Assembly: GCF_030125375.1 (NCBI RefSeq)
Contig: NZ_JASJUU010000001.1
Span: 975,354 to 1,039,353, forward strand
Origin: Pseudoalteromonas umbrosa
GTDB taxonomy: Bacteria > Pseudomonadota > Gammaproteobacteria > Enterobacterales > Alteromonadaceae
Direction of reading: 5' to 3'
DNA: 64,000 nt
Shown here: piece after piece, positions 15,040-23,661 of the stretch
Layout of the letters: every line of letters begins with the position of its first letter
Position numbering within the stretch: the stretch's first letter is position 1
Made by a program: the position numbers and the translations under genes
Notes under the pieces: generated by a model
Database searches by the model: none
Told to the model about the DNA's origin: nothing
What the model saw: only the letters and a program-made list of their open reading frames with translations

Positions 15040-16905
15040 TTGTTTAGATATAATGCTCTAAAAACAAATGGATTTTATGACATGATTAAAAAAATTGCCC
15101 TCTCTACCTTTTTATCTCTCTCTTTTCACTCAATTTCAAGCCCGTTGTTAAATGTACAATTAACTACAAATAAAGCTGAAGTCTGTAACGATTTCTTCGT
15201 TGCTTACCAAAAAGAGTATAAACAAAACGCTAATGTGGATTTTAGAAGCTGGCTGTCACCATCATTTGGAGATGGCACTCAAATAAACCATAATAATATA
15301 GATACCTTTGACATCCCAATTGAATCAAACTTTTCCGTCAAGAGTGCTCCATTTTCTTCGTTTAAACTGTTCCCATCCTTTAAATACCATTTTCAAGCTA
15401 AAGATAATATTAGGCAAGAGCTTAACATTACTCATTTAGAGTCTGTAAACAACCTTAGTATTTTATACACAGTTAAAAGAGTTTTTTCACAAAGCCCAAA
15501 CAATTGGCAGCGCACTTTTTACATTGCAAAGCGTGATAACATCGTTCAGTACTTAAACAGTATCACAGTAGACAGACCATTTAGTATTGATCGTGAGCTA
15601 TCTGAGATCCTACAAGTCGCGGATATTTCTTTCCCATTTGAACATCAGGGAAATGCTTATTACATCAAAGACAATAACAAGGTTATTGCACTTACAGAAG
15701 CGTTAGAACATGAGGTCGTTTGTGAAGTTGAAGAAACTAGATTACCAGTATTAATATCGCTGAACGCGCTAAACAAACTGGCACATCAATCTATTATGAC
15801 TAAAGGCAACCCTATGTTGATGGGGTCTTGGGGAAGCCCGTATTTTGTAATAAAAAAACCATTTGAAGCGTATTTGAAAACACCTAGTTCATTGAAAGTA
15901 AAAGGTGAAGGCGGTTGTGATAAAAACGCTGCTATCTGCGCGAGGAAAAAACAGGTTGATAATATCTTGGCATTATTTGGCAATGTGGATGCATGGAGTC
16001 ATCGAGAGTTACTCACACTAAAAAACCATATGGCAGACGCACAATTACAAGTTGCGCATTTTTACATGTCATATCATAAATATGACAAAGACAAAGCCCA
16101 CTTTTATGCGCAAACATTGATATATCAATTCTTAGGAAGATTACTCACTCCCTATCAAGGTTATATGGATTTAAAAGCGGGCTCTCCTCAGTATTTTAAA
16201 GCGCAATATTTACTGAACGACCTAAGTGCAGAAGAATTTGCTCAAGCAGCAGCCTATAAGAACTGGTTTAATAAAACACATTTAATGTTAGCTTCACATT
16301 TCAACGACCTAGACACCGTTAATGCCTTAATAGCTGCTGGCACGGATATTAACGCAGTCACTTTTATCGATGAAGACGACGAATACAGTAGTTCGGATGC
16401 TTTTATTAATGATGTAAAAAGGCTTAATCGTTCAGCGCTCACTTATGCAGCAGAGAACGCTTCTTTAGAAGTGATCAACGCACTTATCACTGCTGGAGCG
16501 GATAAAAAGCTACTCGACTCTCGAGGTAATGACTTATCATTTTATTTTGCAAAAAACCCAAGGCCAAAGGTGGCAGCGCTGGCAACCGAGTTTAAATTAC
16601 TTAAAGGCACAAAAACCTCTGCACAAATTACGGCTAGTTTTGATTGTAAATTGGCAAAATCAAAGCAAGAAAAAGCGATTTGCTCAAGTGCTGGGCTTGC
16701 GCTTTACGACAGAGAGCTTGCAGCAGCCTATAAAAGGTTAAGAAACACAGAGCATGCCGATCATGTTCGTCAAACACAGCGTCTTTGGCTGAAAAATCTC
16801 AGACAACATAGTAAGGGCTTGAACCAAAAAGAGACTCAAGAATACTTGAAAGCACAATACCGTGCGCGTATCCGCGCTTTGCATAACTTAATAAGCATTC
16901 ATTAA
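15040..16905 (+). CDS. Exported ankyrin-repeat protein with a C-terminal LprI-like domain
   Basis: 621 residues from TTG 15040, placed by AGGAG at 15032-15036. A start at ATG 15082 would give a shorter n-region (MIKKIALSTFLSLSFHS) but has no good site. After the signal peptide come about 400 unrecognised residues. Residues about 410-515 hold ankyrin repeats (THLMLASHFNDLDTVNALI, SALTYAAENASLEVINALI). The C-terminus (545-615) matches the LprI/DUF1311 pattern: FDC, AICSS, LYDRELAAAYKRL, QRLWLKNLR. LprI domains are known as lysozyme inhibitors in some bacteria. A periplasmic or surface binding role is inferred. Confidence 0.75.
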   Translation: MFRYNALKTNGFYDMIKKIALSTFLSLSFHSISSPLLNVQLTTNKAEVCNDFFVAYQKEYKQNANVDFRSWLSPSFGDGTQINHNNIDTFDIPIESNFSVKSAPFSSFKLFPSFKYHFQAKDNIRQELNITHLESVNNLSILYTVKRVFSQSPNNWQRTFYIAKRDNIVQYLNSITVDRPFSIDRELSEILQVADISFPFEHQGNAYYIKDNNKVIALTEALEHEVVCEVEETRLPVLISLNALNKLAHQSIMTKGNPMLMGSWGSPYFVIKKPFEAYLKTPSSLKVKGEGGCDKNAAICARKKQVDNILALFGNVDAWSHRELLTLKNHMADAQLQVAHFYMSYHKYDKDKAHFYAQTLIYQFLGRLLTPYQGYMDLKAGSPQYFKAQYLLNDLSAEEFAQAAAYKNWFNKTHLMLASHFNDLDTVNALIAAGTDINAVTFIDEDDEYSSSDAFINDVKRLNRSALTYAAENASLEVINALITAGADKKLLDSRGNDLSFYFAKNPRPKVAALATEFKLLKGTKTSAQITASFDCKLAKSKQEKAICSSAGLALYDRELAAAYKRLRNTEHADHVRQTQRLWLKNLRQHSKGLNQKETQEYLKAQYRARIRALHNLISIH

Positions 16906-16974
16906 TAAGTTCAGGTTGCTAAAATGTTAAAAACATCCTAGTGTAGATTTGATACTCACAATCGGAGAAACTCT

Positions 16975-17316
16975 ATGAAGGAAATTATTTTAGCATTGGC
17001 TATAGGGGTTACAGGTGCCGCAGTGGCTGCTGATCATGTTTCCCATGATAAGCATGAACATAAGCATGGATATAACTGCGGCCATGCAGCCGAATGGCAT
17101 GTTGACCATTTCGATTTCAACCACAGTGGCCATGACCATCACAATCATGCGGGTGAGGTTCATGAGGCTAAAGTCAAAGTCCATGAAAAGCACAAACACG
17201 GCCATAGCTTAGATTGCGGTCATAAACGTCGTGTTGAACAAGGTCGTGTGGAATATAATCATGATGGACATTGGCATCATCAGCACGGTGAACATTTCCA
17301 TGAAAATCATGGTTAA
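16975..17316 (+). CDS. Secreted histidine-rich protein
   Basis: 113 residues. The signal peptide MKEIILALAIGVTGAAVAA is followed by a mature chain of almost one-third His. Two related halves are visible: HKHGYNCGHAAEW...HHNHAGEVHE and HKHGHSLDCGHKRR...HHQHGEHFHE, each with one Cys in a CGH. This composition suggests periplasmic binding of zinc, copper or nickel. Preceded by GGAGAAACTCT and followed by a terminator, it is a single gene. No transporter is adjacent; the zinc receptor at 35476 is the only metal-linked gene in the window. Confidence 0.7.
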   Translation: MKEIILALAIGVTGAAVAADHVSHDKHEHKHGYNCGHAAEWHVDHFDFNHSGHDHHNHAGEVHEAKVKVHEKHKHGHSLDCGHKRRVEQGRVEYNHDGHWHHQHGEHFHENHG

Positions 17317-17332
17317 ATAACATTCAATATAA

Positions 17333-17356
17333 AGCCCAGAGCTTATCTGGGCTATT
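17333..17356 (+). terminator. Terminator of the His-rich gene
   Basis: AGCCCAGA (17333-17340), loop GCTTA, TCTGGGCT (17346-17353), then ATTTCT. The stretch 17357-17632 holds no gene that I can support. Confidence 0.6.
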
Positions 17357-17632
17357 TCTAAAAAATAACCTATGTATTCTCTCACTATTCTATAAAAATT
17401 ACTATTTAACATAATTTATTTTGTATTTGAAGCTATGATTGACTTAGTACATTCAGTTGCGCCGAACGTAAACACATAACTGAATAAACACTTTCAAGAA
17501 CTAAATAGTCCCTATTGATTGCGTAAAACCAGAAAGACCCTATCAACTAGGTTAAAGTTCGATTATATAGAACGACTTTATAAAAAATACCGGGGTTTAA
17601 TCAATAGACTATTCTAGTATATAGAACAAATG

Positions 17633-18142
17633 TTATTTCAGAGCTTTATTTAGTAGCGGAGTGTTCACTTTATTTTTAAACCTTTCCATTAAATTGAGCA
17701 ATTTGGGGGCTATGATGTTCTGACAAAATGGTCTGTCCGGCGCGGTATAAAAATAATCTTGGTAATGCTCAGACGATAGCTTAAATTCATTAAGTAATAG
17801 TGCTTGCGTAATTATGGGTTGCTCAAATTGCTTTTGAAGTACTGACAATACACCTTTTACTTCAGTTTGCTGCTCGATGCTGTTGCAATAAATAGCACTT
17901 CTATATTTATCTCTTTTTAAGTGGTTTGAAGTTGAACTATGAGAAAAAAGGTGTATTTCAACCAAATCAGCTAAGGTGATGATGTTTTTATCAAAAGCCA
18001 AGCATACCCCTTCAGAAAACCATTCGTTGTTTTCGAAGCTGTTTATCCAACCCTGCTCTACTTTCTCAACACCAATCAAAGAGCGAAATATCGCTTCAGT
18101 ACACCAGTAACAACTTCCCCCTAAACCCAGTTTATTATCCAT
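17633..18142 (-). CDS. MsrA-like protein (peptide methionine sulfoxide reductase family)
   Basis: 169 residues, close to the MsrA core length. The active-site segment near the N-terminus reads GGSCYWCTEAIF, compared with the usual G-C-F-W; here Ser-Cys-Tyr-Trp-Cys keeps a Cys at the catalytic place. Near residue 125 SSEHYQDYFYTAPDRPFC matches the conserved HQDY..NP...YC region. MsrA reduces methionine-S-sulfoxide in proteins and free Met. The sequence is divergent, so this may be a specialised paralogue rather than the main MsrA. Confidence 0.75.
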   Translation of the reverse strand: MDNKLGLGGSCYWCTEAIFRSLIGVEKVEQGWINSFENNEWFSEGVCLAFDKNIITLADLVEIHLFSHSSTSNHLKRDKYRSAIYCNSIEQQTEVKGVLSVLQKQFEQPIITQALLLNEFKLSSEHYQDYFYTAPDRPFCQNIIAPKLLNLMERFKNKVNTPLLNKALK

Positions 18143-18306
18143 ACTCCCCCCAAAATAAACACAGATTACTGTTTATATCATTTCGCATAACAAACTCACC
18201 CCATAAAAAGGATAATTTATTCTCTTAAGAACTGCCTGCATAATTAAAATAGGTGCAGTCAAACTCAAAATCTATATAATGAAGCGTTTTTTGGGAGCCT
18301 AAAAGT

Positions 18307-19239
18307 TTGCTGTCTCGATACAAATTTACACTATTTGGCGTTATAGCTGTACTGCTGTGGAGTGCTGTTTTGCACATCGTACGTATCGTGACTGAGGACT
18401 TTGGCCCGATTGGTGGTGCTGCCCTGGTATACACCTACTCAGCGTTATTCTTGGTCGCCTTTTCCGGACTCCCAAATATCAAAAAATACCCAAAACGTTA
18501 CGTTTTTCTTGGCGGCTTTCTTTTTGTTGCATATGAATTATGTCTTTCACTGTCACTTGGCTTTGCAAACTCTAGAGAACAATCCGCACAAGTACTCATT
18601 GTTAATTATCTTTGGCCTTTATTCACCATTTTAGGCGCAGTCATTTGTAAACATAGTAAAGCGAGTCTCCAGTTATTGGTCCCAGGCAGTATTATAGCCT
18701 TCATCGGTGTGTGTTTTGTCGTTTCGGGTGAGTCAAACCTGTTTGCAGGGATGTTGACAAATATCATGAGTAACCCACTGGCATTTGTACTTGCCTTTAG
18801 TGGTGCAATTATTTGGGCAATATACTGTAACTTAACCAAGACTATGTCTAACGGCAAAAACGCAATTACGCTATTTTTCATTTTTACGGCATGCACATTG
18901 TGGCTAAAATGGTATCTATTGGACGCTGGTTTCTCGTCAGGCTTTTCTTTCAAAAGTGTCTTTATGCTGGTGCTTGCCGGTGGTGGAATGGCGCTAGGCT
19001 ATGGCCTTTGGAATAAAGCCATTATTGGCGGCAATATGATCTTACTTGCAGCCATCTCTTATTTCACCCCGGTTTTCTCAGGTATCTTCGCTGCTATTAT
19101 TTTAGGCGTGAGTTTGCAGCAAAGTTTTTGGTTGGGTGTTGTCGCCGTCACGATTGGTTCTTTATTATGCTGGCAATCAACACGCCTTAAAAATCAACAA
19201 ATTAGCCAGGTACAAACTGTGCTAGACAATACTGAATAA
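18307..19239 (+). CDS. yddG: YddG-type aromatic amino acid exporter (DMT family)
   Basis: 310 residues, ten predicted helices, start TTG with GGGAG about 9 nt upstream. The sequence tracks E. coli YddG along its length: LLWSAVLHIVRIVTEDFGPIGG, YELCLSLSLGFANSREQ, VNYLWPLFTILGAV, GAIIWAIYCNLTK and AAISYFTPVFSG. YddG exports aromatic amino acids and other metabolites across the inner membrane by drug/metabolite-transporter rocking. The recombinase gene starts 13 nt downstream, so the two may be co-transcribed. Confidence 0.85.
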   Translation: MLSRYKFTLFGVIAVLLWSAVLHIVRIVTEDFGPIGGAALVYTYSALFLVAFSGLPNIKKYPKRYVFLGGFLFVAYELCLSLSLGFANSREQSAQVLIVNYLWPLFTILGAVICKHSKASLQLLVPGSIIAFIGVCFVVSGESNLFAGMLTNIMSNPLAFVLAFSGAIIWAIYCNLTKTMSNGKNAITLFFIFTACTLWLKWYLLDAGFSSGFSFKSVFMLVLAGGGMALGYGLWNKAIIGGNMILLAAISYFTPVFSGIFAAIILGVSLQQSFWLGVVAVTIGSLLCWQSTRLKNQQISQVQTVLDNTE

Positions 19240-19252
19240 ATATACATATAAT

Positions 19253-20494
19253 TTGATACAAACATACCGCTTGGATCAACAATATATGACGCCGTTAGTC
19301 GATACGCTAAAACAACTCAGATATCTCATCGCCCATTTAGATGATGAAACCTTGCAAAGTGAATACCCCGCAATGGCAGAGTTTTTAAATAATAATCGAC
19401 TTGAAGAAAATGTATGTTTGGACGAGTTAAAGTTTCTTTATCAATTCTTATACGTTTATGGACGCAAATCAGAGGCCACATTCAACCGCTTTAGAAATGA
19501 GATAGAGCGTTTTCATCTTTGGAGCTGGCTCATTCAAGAAAAATCTGTATTTGAACTTAAACGTGATGACATAGAAGCATATGTTGATTTTGTTGTCGAG
19601 CCAGATAAAGCTTGGCTTGCAGACTCTGTTCAGTGGCGGTTTAAAAATCATCAAGGCACTCGACAAGTTAACCCTAATTGGCGCCCTTTTGTTTTTAAAG
19701 AAAACGGCGTGAGCCAACAAACGCTCGCCTCCATGTTCACAGCGCTTAATGTCTTCTATAAATTTGCGATTTTAGAGGAAAAAGCATTCGCCAATTTTGT
19801 GCCTGTTGTTAAAAAGAACTGTCCTTATTTGGTCGTACAGTCACAAATTAAGCTCCCTGATACACTAAGTGATCTGCAATGGGAGTATGTTTTTGGTGTA
19901 ACTAAAGACTTGTGTGAGCAAAATCCAAAACTTGAAAGAAACCTGTTCACCTTAGCGTGCCTAAAAGGGCTTTATCTGCGTATATCAGAGCTATCTGAGC
20001 GCCCGCAATGGTCTCCTGTAATGAGTCATTTCTGGCAAGATCAGGATGGTTTTTGGTTTTTAAGAATTATGGGTAAAGGTAATAAGCTCCGCGATGTCAC
20101 ATTGAGTGATGACTTTGTTGAATACCTTAAACGATATAGGCAGTCGCGCGGTTTGACCTCACTTCCTCGTGTTGATGAACCGCATCCAATTATTCATAAA
20201 CTGCGTGGACAAGGCGGGATGAATGTTCGCCAATTAAGACGTATCGTTCAAGAAAGCTTTGACTTGGCCATTGATAAGTTGAAACAAGATGGTTTTAGTG
20301 AAGAATCTGAAAACCTAGAAGCCGCGACCAGTCATTGGTTAAGGCACACAGGTGCCACTCATGATGCTCAGACAAGACCGTTAAAGCACTTATCTGAAGA
20401 TCTTGGGCATTCTAAAATTGCGACAACTGACCAGATTTATATCCAAACAAATATAAAAGAGCGAGCAAAGTCCGGCGTTAAGCGAAAGTTGTAA
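19253..20494 (+). CDS. Stand-alone tyrosine recombinase/integrase
   Basis: 413 residues. The N-terminal core-binding (SAM-like) region covers about 50-200, with an unusual insertion (WLADSVQWRFKNHQ...NPNWRPFVF). The catalytic domain has all expected residues: Arg in LKGLYLRISELSE, Lys in MGKGNKLRDV, HxxR in SHWLRHTGAT, His in DLGHSKIATT and the Tyr nucleophile in TDQIYIQT. It should therefore be active. TTG 19253 has no clear binding site; ATG 19286 is an alternative start. It follows yddG by 13 nt and is not part of a visible integron, phage or island. Its target is unknown. Confidence 0.8.
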   Translation: MIQTYRLDQQYMTPLVDTLKQLRYLIAHLDDETLQSEYPAMAEFLNNNRLEENVCLDELKFLYQFLYVYGRKSEATFNRFRNEIERFHLWSWLIQEKSVFELKRDDIEAYVDFVVEPDKAWLADSVQWRFKNHQGTRQVNPNWRPFVFKENGVSQQTLASMFTALNVFYKFAILEEKAFANFVPVVKKNCPYLVVQSQIKLPDTLSDLQWEYVFGVTKDLCEQNPKLERNLFTLACLKGLYLRISELSERPQWSPVMSHFWQDQDGFWFLRIMGKGNKLRDVTLSDDFVEYLKRYRQSRGLTSLPRVDEPHPIIHKLRGQGGMNVRQLRRIVQESFDLAIDKLKQDGFSEESENLEAATSHWLRHTGATHDAQTRPLKHLSEDLGHSKIATTDQIYIQTNIKERAKSGVKRKL

Positions 20495-20676
20495 ACTCAA
20501 GTGTTTTACCCAGGCTGTGCATAACTTTATGTACAGCTGTTAGGTGCCCATATACTCAACCCTCAGTCTAAAACCTATTCATTCCTTTGATAAAATTAGA
20601 CCTTAAGTAATACGAATTTATTTTAAATATCTTTATGGCACATATAAGTATGATGTGTTCTTGATGGTGTGTTTTT

Positions 20677-20695
20677 AAGGGCCATGGCGGCCCTT
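20677..20695. terminator. Possible terminator between convergent genes
   Basis: AAGGGCC (20677-20683), loop ATGGC, GGCCCTT (20689-20695). It lies just beyond the chemotaxis gene's stop and about 180 nt beyond the recombinase stop. The T-tract is poor on both strands. Confidence 0.4.
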
Positions 20696-20699
20696 TGTA

Positions 20700-22250
20700 T
20701 TATCTTTTGAATCTTACCACAAGCTCATGCATATCTTTAGCAACACGCGTTAACTCTTCACTAATCTCTTGGCTTTCTTGTGAGCTAATAACACTTGAAT
20801 TGGCCAGAGAAGCAATATTAACGACTTGTTTATTAATATCCTCAGAAACGGTTGCTTGTTCTTCTACAGCTGCAGCGATTTGCATACTGTTCACGCTCAT
20901 CGTTTCAATCAAAGTATAAATATGCTCAATTTTTTGTGTTGAAGCATTCAACTTCTCAATACCTAGTTGAGATTCAGTCTCACCGCGCTGTGCAATCACT
21001 TCTGACTCTTGAGTACTTTGCGTTAATTCATCGATAATTGCATGGATCTCTTTAGTAGACTCTTGAGTACGCTGTGCTAGATGTCTAACTTCATCTGCTA
21101 CCACAGCAAATCCTCTACCCTGCTCTCCTGCTCGCGCCGCCTCAATGGCAGCATTTAAAGCTAGTAGGTTGGTTTGCTCAGCAATTTGCTCAATAATTTG
21201 TGCCGCATCTGCGATCTTGCTAGTTTGACGCGCTACACCTAACACAGAGTCTTTTATGTCAATTACAGTTGAACCAAGACTTTCGATTGATGCTTTAGTC
21301 TCTTCAGAGCTTTTAGCGCCTTCTTTTGCAAGTTCAAGGGCGTCGGCTGCATCCGCTGAGGTGGATTGCACGTTTTGCGAAACTTCATGGATAGTCGTGG
21401 CCATCTCATTCATGGCCGTCGCGACCAACTCCGTTTCTTGTTGCTGCTGAGTAAGTTTCTCAGTAGTTGAACGACTTTTACCTGTTGTTTGTTCAGCACC
21501 GGAGGTAACTTGATTTGACGCATGTTCAATTCGAGTGATTACCGTGTCTAAATGCGCGTGCTCACTTAATAGCTTTACGTGCAATTCAGCCATTTTACCT
21601 TGCCAAGGTGAATACACCTGTTTAGATACATCATCACAAAAACTGTGTTTTAAGACTTGGTTAATTCTTTCAAGTTGCTCATTATCACGATAACGATTGT
21701 ATCCAAAGATCGCGACACTATTGAGCATAAGCCACGCAAATGCGCTTGCTTCAGAGCCAAATGCATATAAGGCGAGTGAACTTGCAAATGCAGCCACAGG
21801 CCAAATGGTTCGTAATCTTGGTAACTTAATTGCTGATTTAGAGCCACTTTGAATCGAGCGATACAAAGCCTCAGCTCTTGCAATGTTTTCACGACTAGGG
21901 CATGTTCTAACCGATTCATAACCAATGACTTGTCCGTTTTCTGTCATTGGAGTGACATAGGCATCTACCCAATAAAAATCACCATTTTTACAACGGTTTT
22001 TGACCATCCCCATCCAAGGCTTGCCCGCTTTTAACTGCATCCACATGGTTTTAAATGCAAGCTCAGGCATATCTGGATGTCTAACTAGATTATGAGGTTG
22101 GCCAATTAATTCTTCTTTTGAGTAGCCACTTATATTTATAAAGTGCTCATTACAGTCAGTGATTGTACCTTTCAAATCAGTAACTGAAATGAGCTTATCT
22201 TCTGGTGCAAATCGCTGTTCACGATTTGTAACTGGTTGATTAACTCGCAT
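20700..22250 (-). CDS. Aer-like methyl-accepting chemotaxis protein with N-terminal PAS domain
   Basis: 516 residues. An N-terminal PAS domain (about 20-120) carries the Aer signature [17 protein letters not shown] and [16 protein letters not shown], which in Aer binds FAD to sense redox or oxygen. Two short membrane helices follow at about 147-185. The signalling domain ends with the conserved hairpin [21 protein letters not shown] and [16 protein letters not shown]. There is no periplasmic ligand domain. It is expected to pass signals to CheA/CheW for aerotaxis-like behaviour. Transcribed alone. Confidence 0.88.
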   Translation of the reverse strand: MRVNQPVTNREQRFAPEDKLISVTDLKGTITDCNEHFINISGYSKEELIGQPHNLVRHPDMPELAFKTMWMQLKAGKPWMGMVKNRCKNGDFYWVDAYVTPMTENGQVIGYESVRTCPSRENIARAEALYRSIQSGSKSAIKLPRLRTIWPVAAFASSLALYAFGSEASAFAWLMLNSVAIFGYNRYRDNEQLERINQVLKHSFCDDVSKQVYSPWQGKMAELHVKLLSEHAHLDTVITRIEHASNQVTSGAEQTTGKSRSTTEKLTQQQQETELVATAMNEMATTIHEVSQNVQSTSADAADALELAKEGAKSSEETKASIESLGSTVIDIKDSVLGVARQTSKIADAAQIIEQIAEQTNLLALNAAIEAARAGEQGRGFAVVADEVRHLAQRTQESTKEIHAIIDELTQSTQESEVIAQRGETESQLGIEKLNASTQKIEHIYTLIETMSVNSMQIAAAVEEQATVSEDINKQVVNIASLANSSVISSQESQEISEELTRVAKDMHELVVRFKR

Positions 22251-22477
22251 TTAACTTAAAACTCTCTGCAAATTACGCATAAACTCGACGCTGGATAGAG
22301 GAACATACGACTTATACATGACATAAGCAACCTATTTTCACTCTATTACTACAATTTTAAGACGTATTGACATGATTTAAATTAAAAACACCGGAGTTAG
22401 ATCCAAATAAGCGTGTTTTACGTATACGCTTTACTGTAAAATACTACCCGTTTAAAAATGCCACCAAGGAGTGCTAA

Positions 22478-23497
22478 GTGTCCAGATTTTCGGCAATTAC
22501 TGACAACCCTCATGAGAACCGTTTCAACAGCAAAGTTGGCGTACTCGTCACCAATTTGGGAAGCCCTGATGCAGCAACTACACAAGCCCTTCGAGTTTAT
22601 CTTAGAGAATTTCTATCAGACCCTCGTATTGTAGAAATTCCACGTATTATTTGGATGATGATACTGCATGGTGTCATACTTAGGATCAGACCGAGTAGAT
22701 CCGCCAAAGCATATGAAAGCATTTGGACCGAGCAAGGCTCACCACTTATCGATATCACAAAGAAACAATGCCATAAACTACGTGAATATTTAAAAAAGCA
22801 AAACCATAATGATGTTGAAGTGGTAATGGCGATGCGTTATGGCAACCCATCTATTGAGGCCGGTTTAGAAGAGTTACGTCAAAAAGGCATCACTAAAATT
22901 GTTGTGCTACCACTTTACCCTCAATACTCGAGTGCAACGACCGGCTCAACATTTGATGCAGTCTCTCGTGTATTAACTAAATGGCGCTGGGTTCCTGAAC
23001 TTCACTTTATCAATGGATATCACGGCAACGAAAAATACATCGAATCTCTAAGTAACTCTGTTCAAGAGTATTTAGATCACAATCCATCACCTGACAAGAT
23101 CTTGTTTTCATACCACGGTACACCTAAAAAGTTTTTGACTAATGGCGACCCGTACCATTGTTTTTGTCATTTAACGACAAATGCCGTTGTAGCTAAACTA
23201 GGCTTAGACAAAGACAAAGTAATGACCACTTTTCAAAGCCGATTTGGTCGTGAAGAATGGCTCAAGCCGTATACAGATTTTACACTCAAGGAGCTTGCTC
23301 AATCAGGCACGAAACACATTGCCATCTTAAGCCCTGCATTTAGTGCAGATTGTTTAGAAACGCTGGAAGAGCTAGAGGAAGAAAATAGAGAGTATTTTAT
23401 TGAAGCTGGCGGTAAACGATATGACTACATCCCTGCACTCAATGATAGAGATGACCACATTGAGGCCTTTTACGACATTTTAAAACCACATATTTAA
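22478..23497 (+). CDS. hemH: Ferrochelatase
   Basis: 339 residues from GTG with AAGGAG about 8 nt upstream. Inserts ferrous iron into protoporphyrin IX, the last step of haem synthesis. Recognised by VLVTNLGSPDAATTQALRVY at the N-terminus, the metal-site His in ILFSYHGTPKKF and the acidic FSADCLETLEELEEEN near residue 290. Length is normal for the family. Single gene, convergent with the c-di-GMP gene and separated from it by a hairpin at 23613-23641. Confidence 0.95.
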   Translation: MSRFSAITDNPHENRFNSKVGVLVTNLGSPDAATTQALRVYLREFLSDPRIVEIPRIIWMMILHGVILRIRPSRSAKAYESIWTEQGSPLIDITKKQCHKLREYLKKQNHNDVEVVMAMRYGNPSIEAGLEELRQKGITKIVVLPLYPQYSSATTGSTFDAVSRVLTKWRWVPELHFINGYHGNEKYIESLSNSVQEYLDHNPSPDKILFSYHGTPKKFLTNGDPYHCFCHLTTNAVVAKLGLDKDKVMTTFQSRFGREEWLKPYTDFTLKELAQSGTKHIAILSPAFSADCLETLEELEEENREYFIEAGGKRYDYIPALNDRDDHIEAFYDILKPHI

Positions 23498-23612
23498 CAT
23501 TCAAATTTAAGGCTATAGAGAGCTCGATAACTTGGCTCTCTTCATCACGCACTTCAGAGTAATTTGATTACAGTGTAGCCTTAGATACATAAGCAACAGT
23601 TTGACATTAAAA

Positions 23613-23641
23613 ACCCAGTCAAAACATAGTTTTAACTGGGT
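23613..23641. terminator. Bidirectional hairpin between hemH and the GGDEF-EAL gene
   Basis: ACCCAGT (23613-23619) pairs with ACTGGGT (23635-23641); an inner AAAAC/GTTTT extends the stem past a single mismatch. It lies between two convergent genes. Confidence 0.6.
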
Positions 23642-23661
23642 AGTTTATCGAATTTAGTGTT

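Noticed and set aside
17015..17205. Met/Ile-rich frames on both strands within the His-rich gene
   Set aside because: Shadow frames of CAT/CAC codons.
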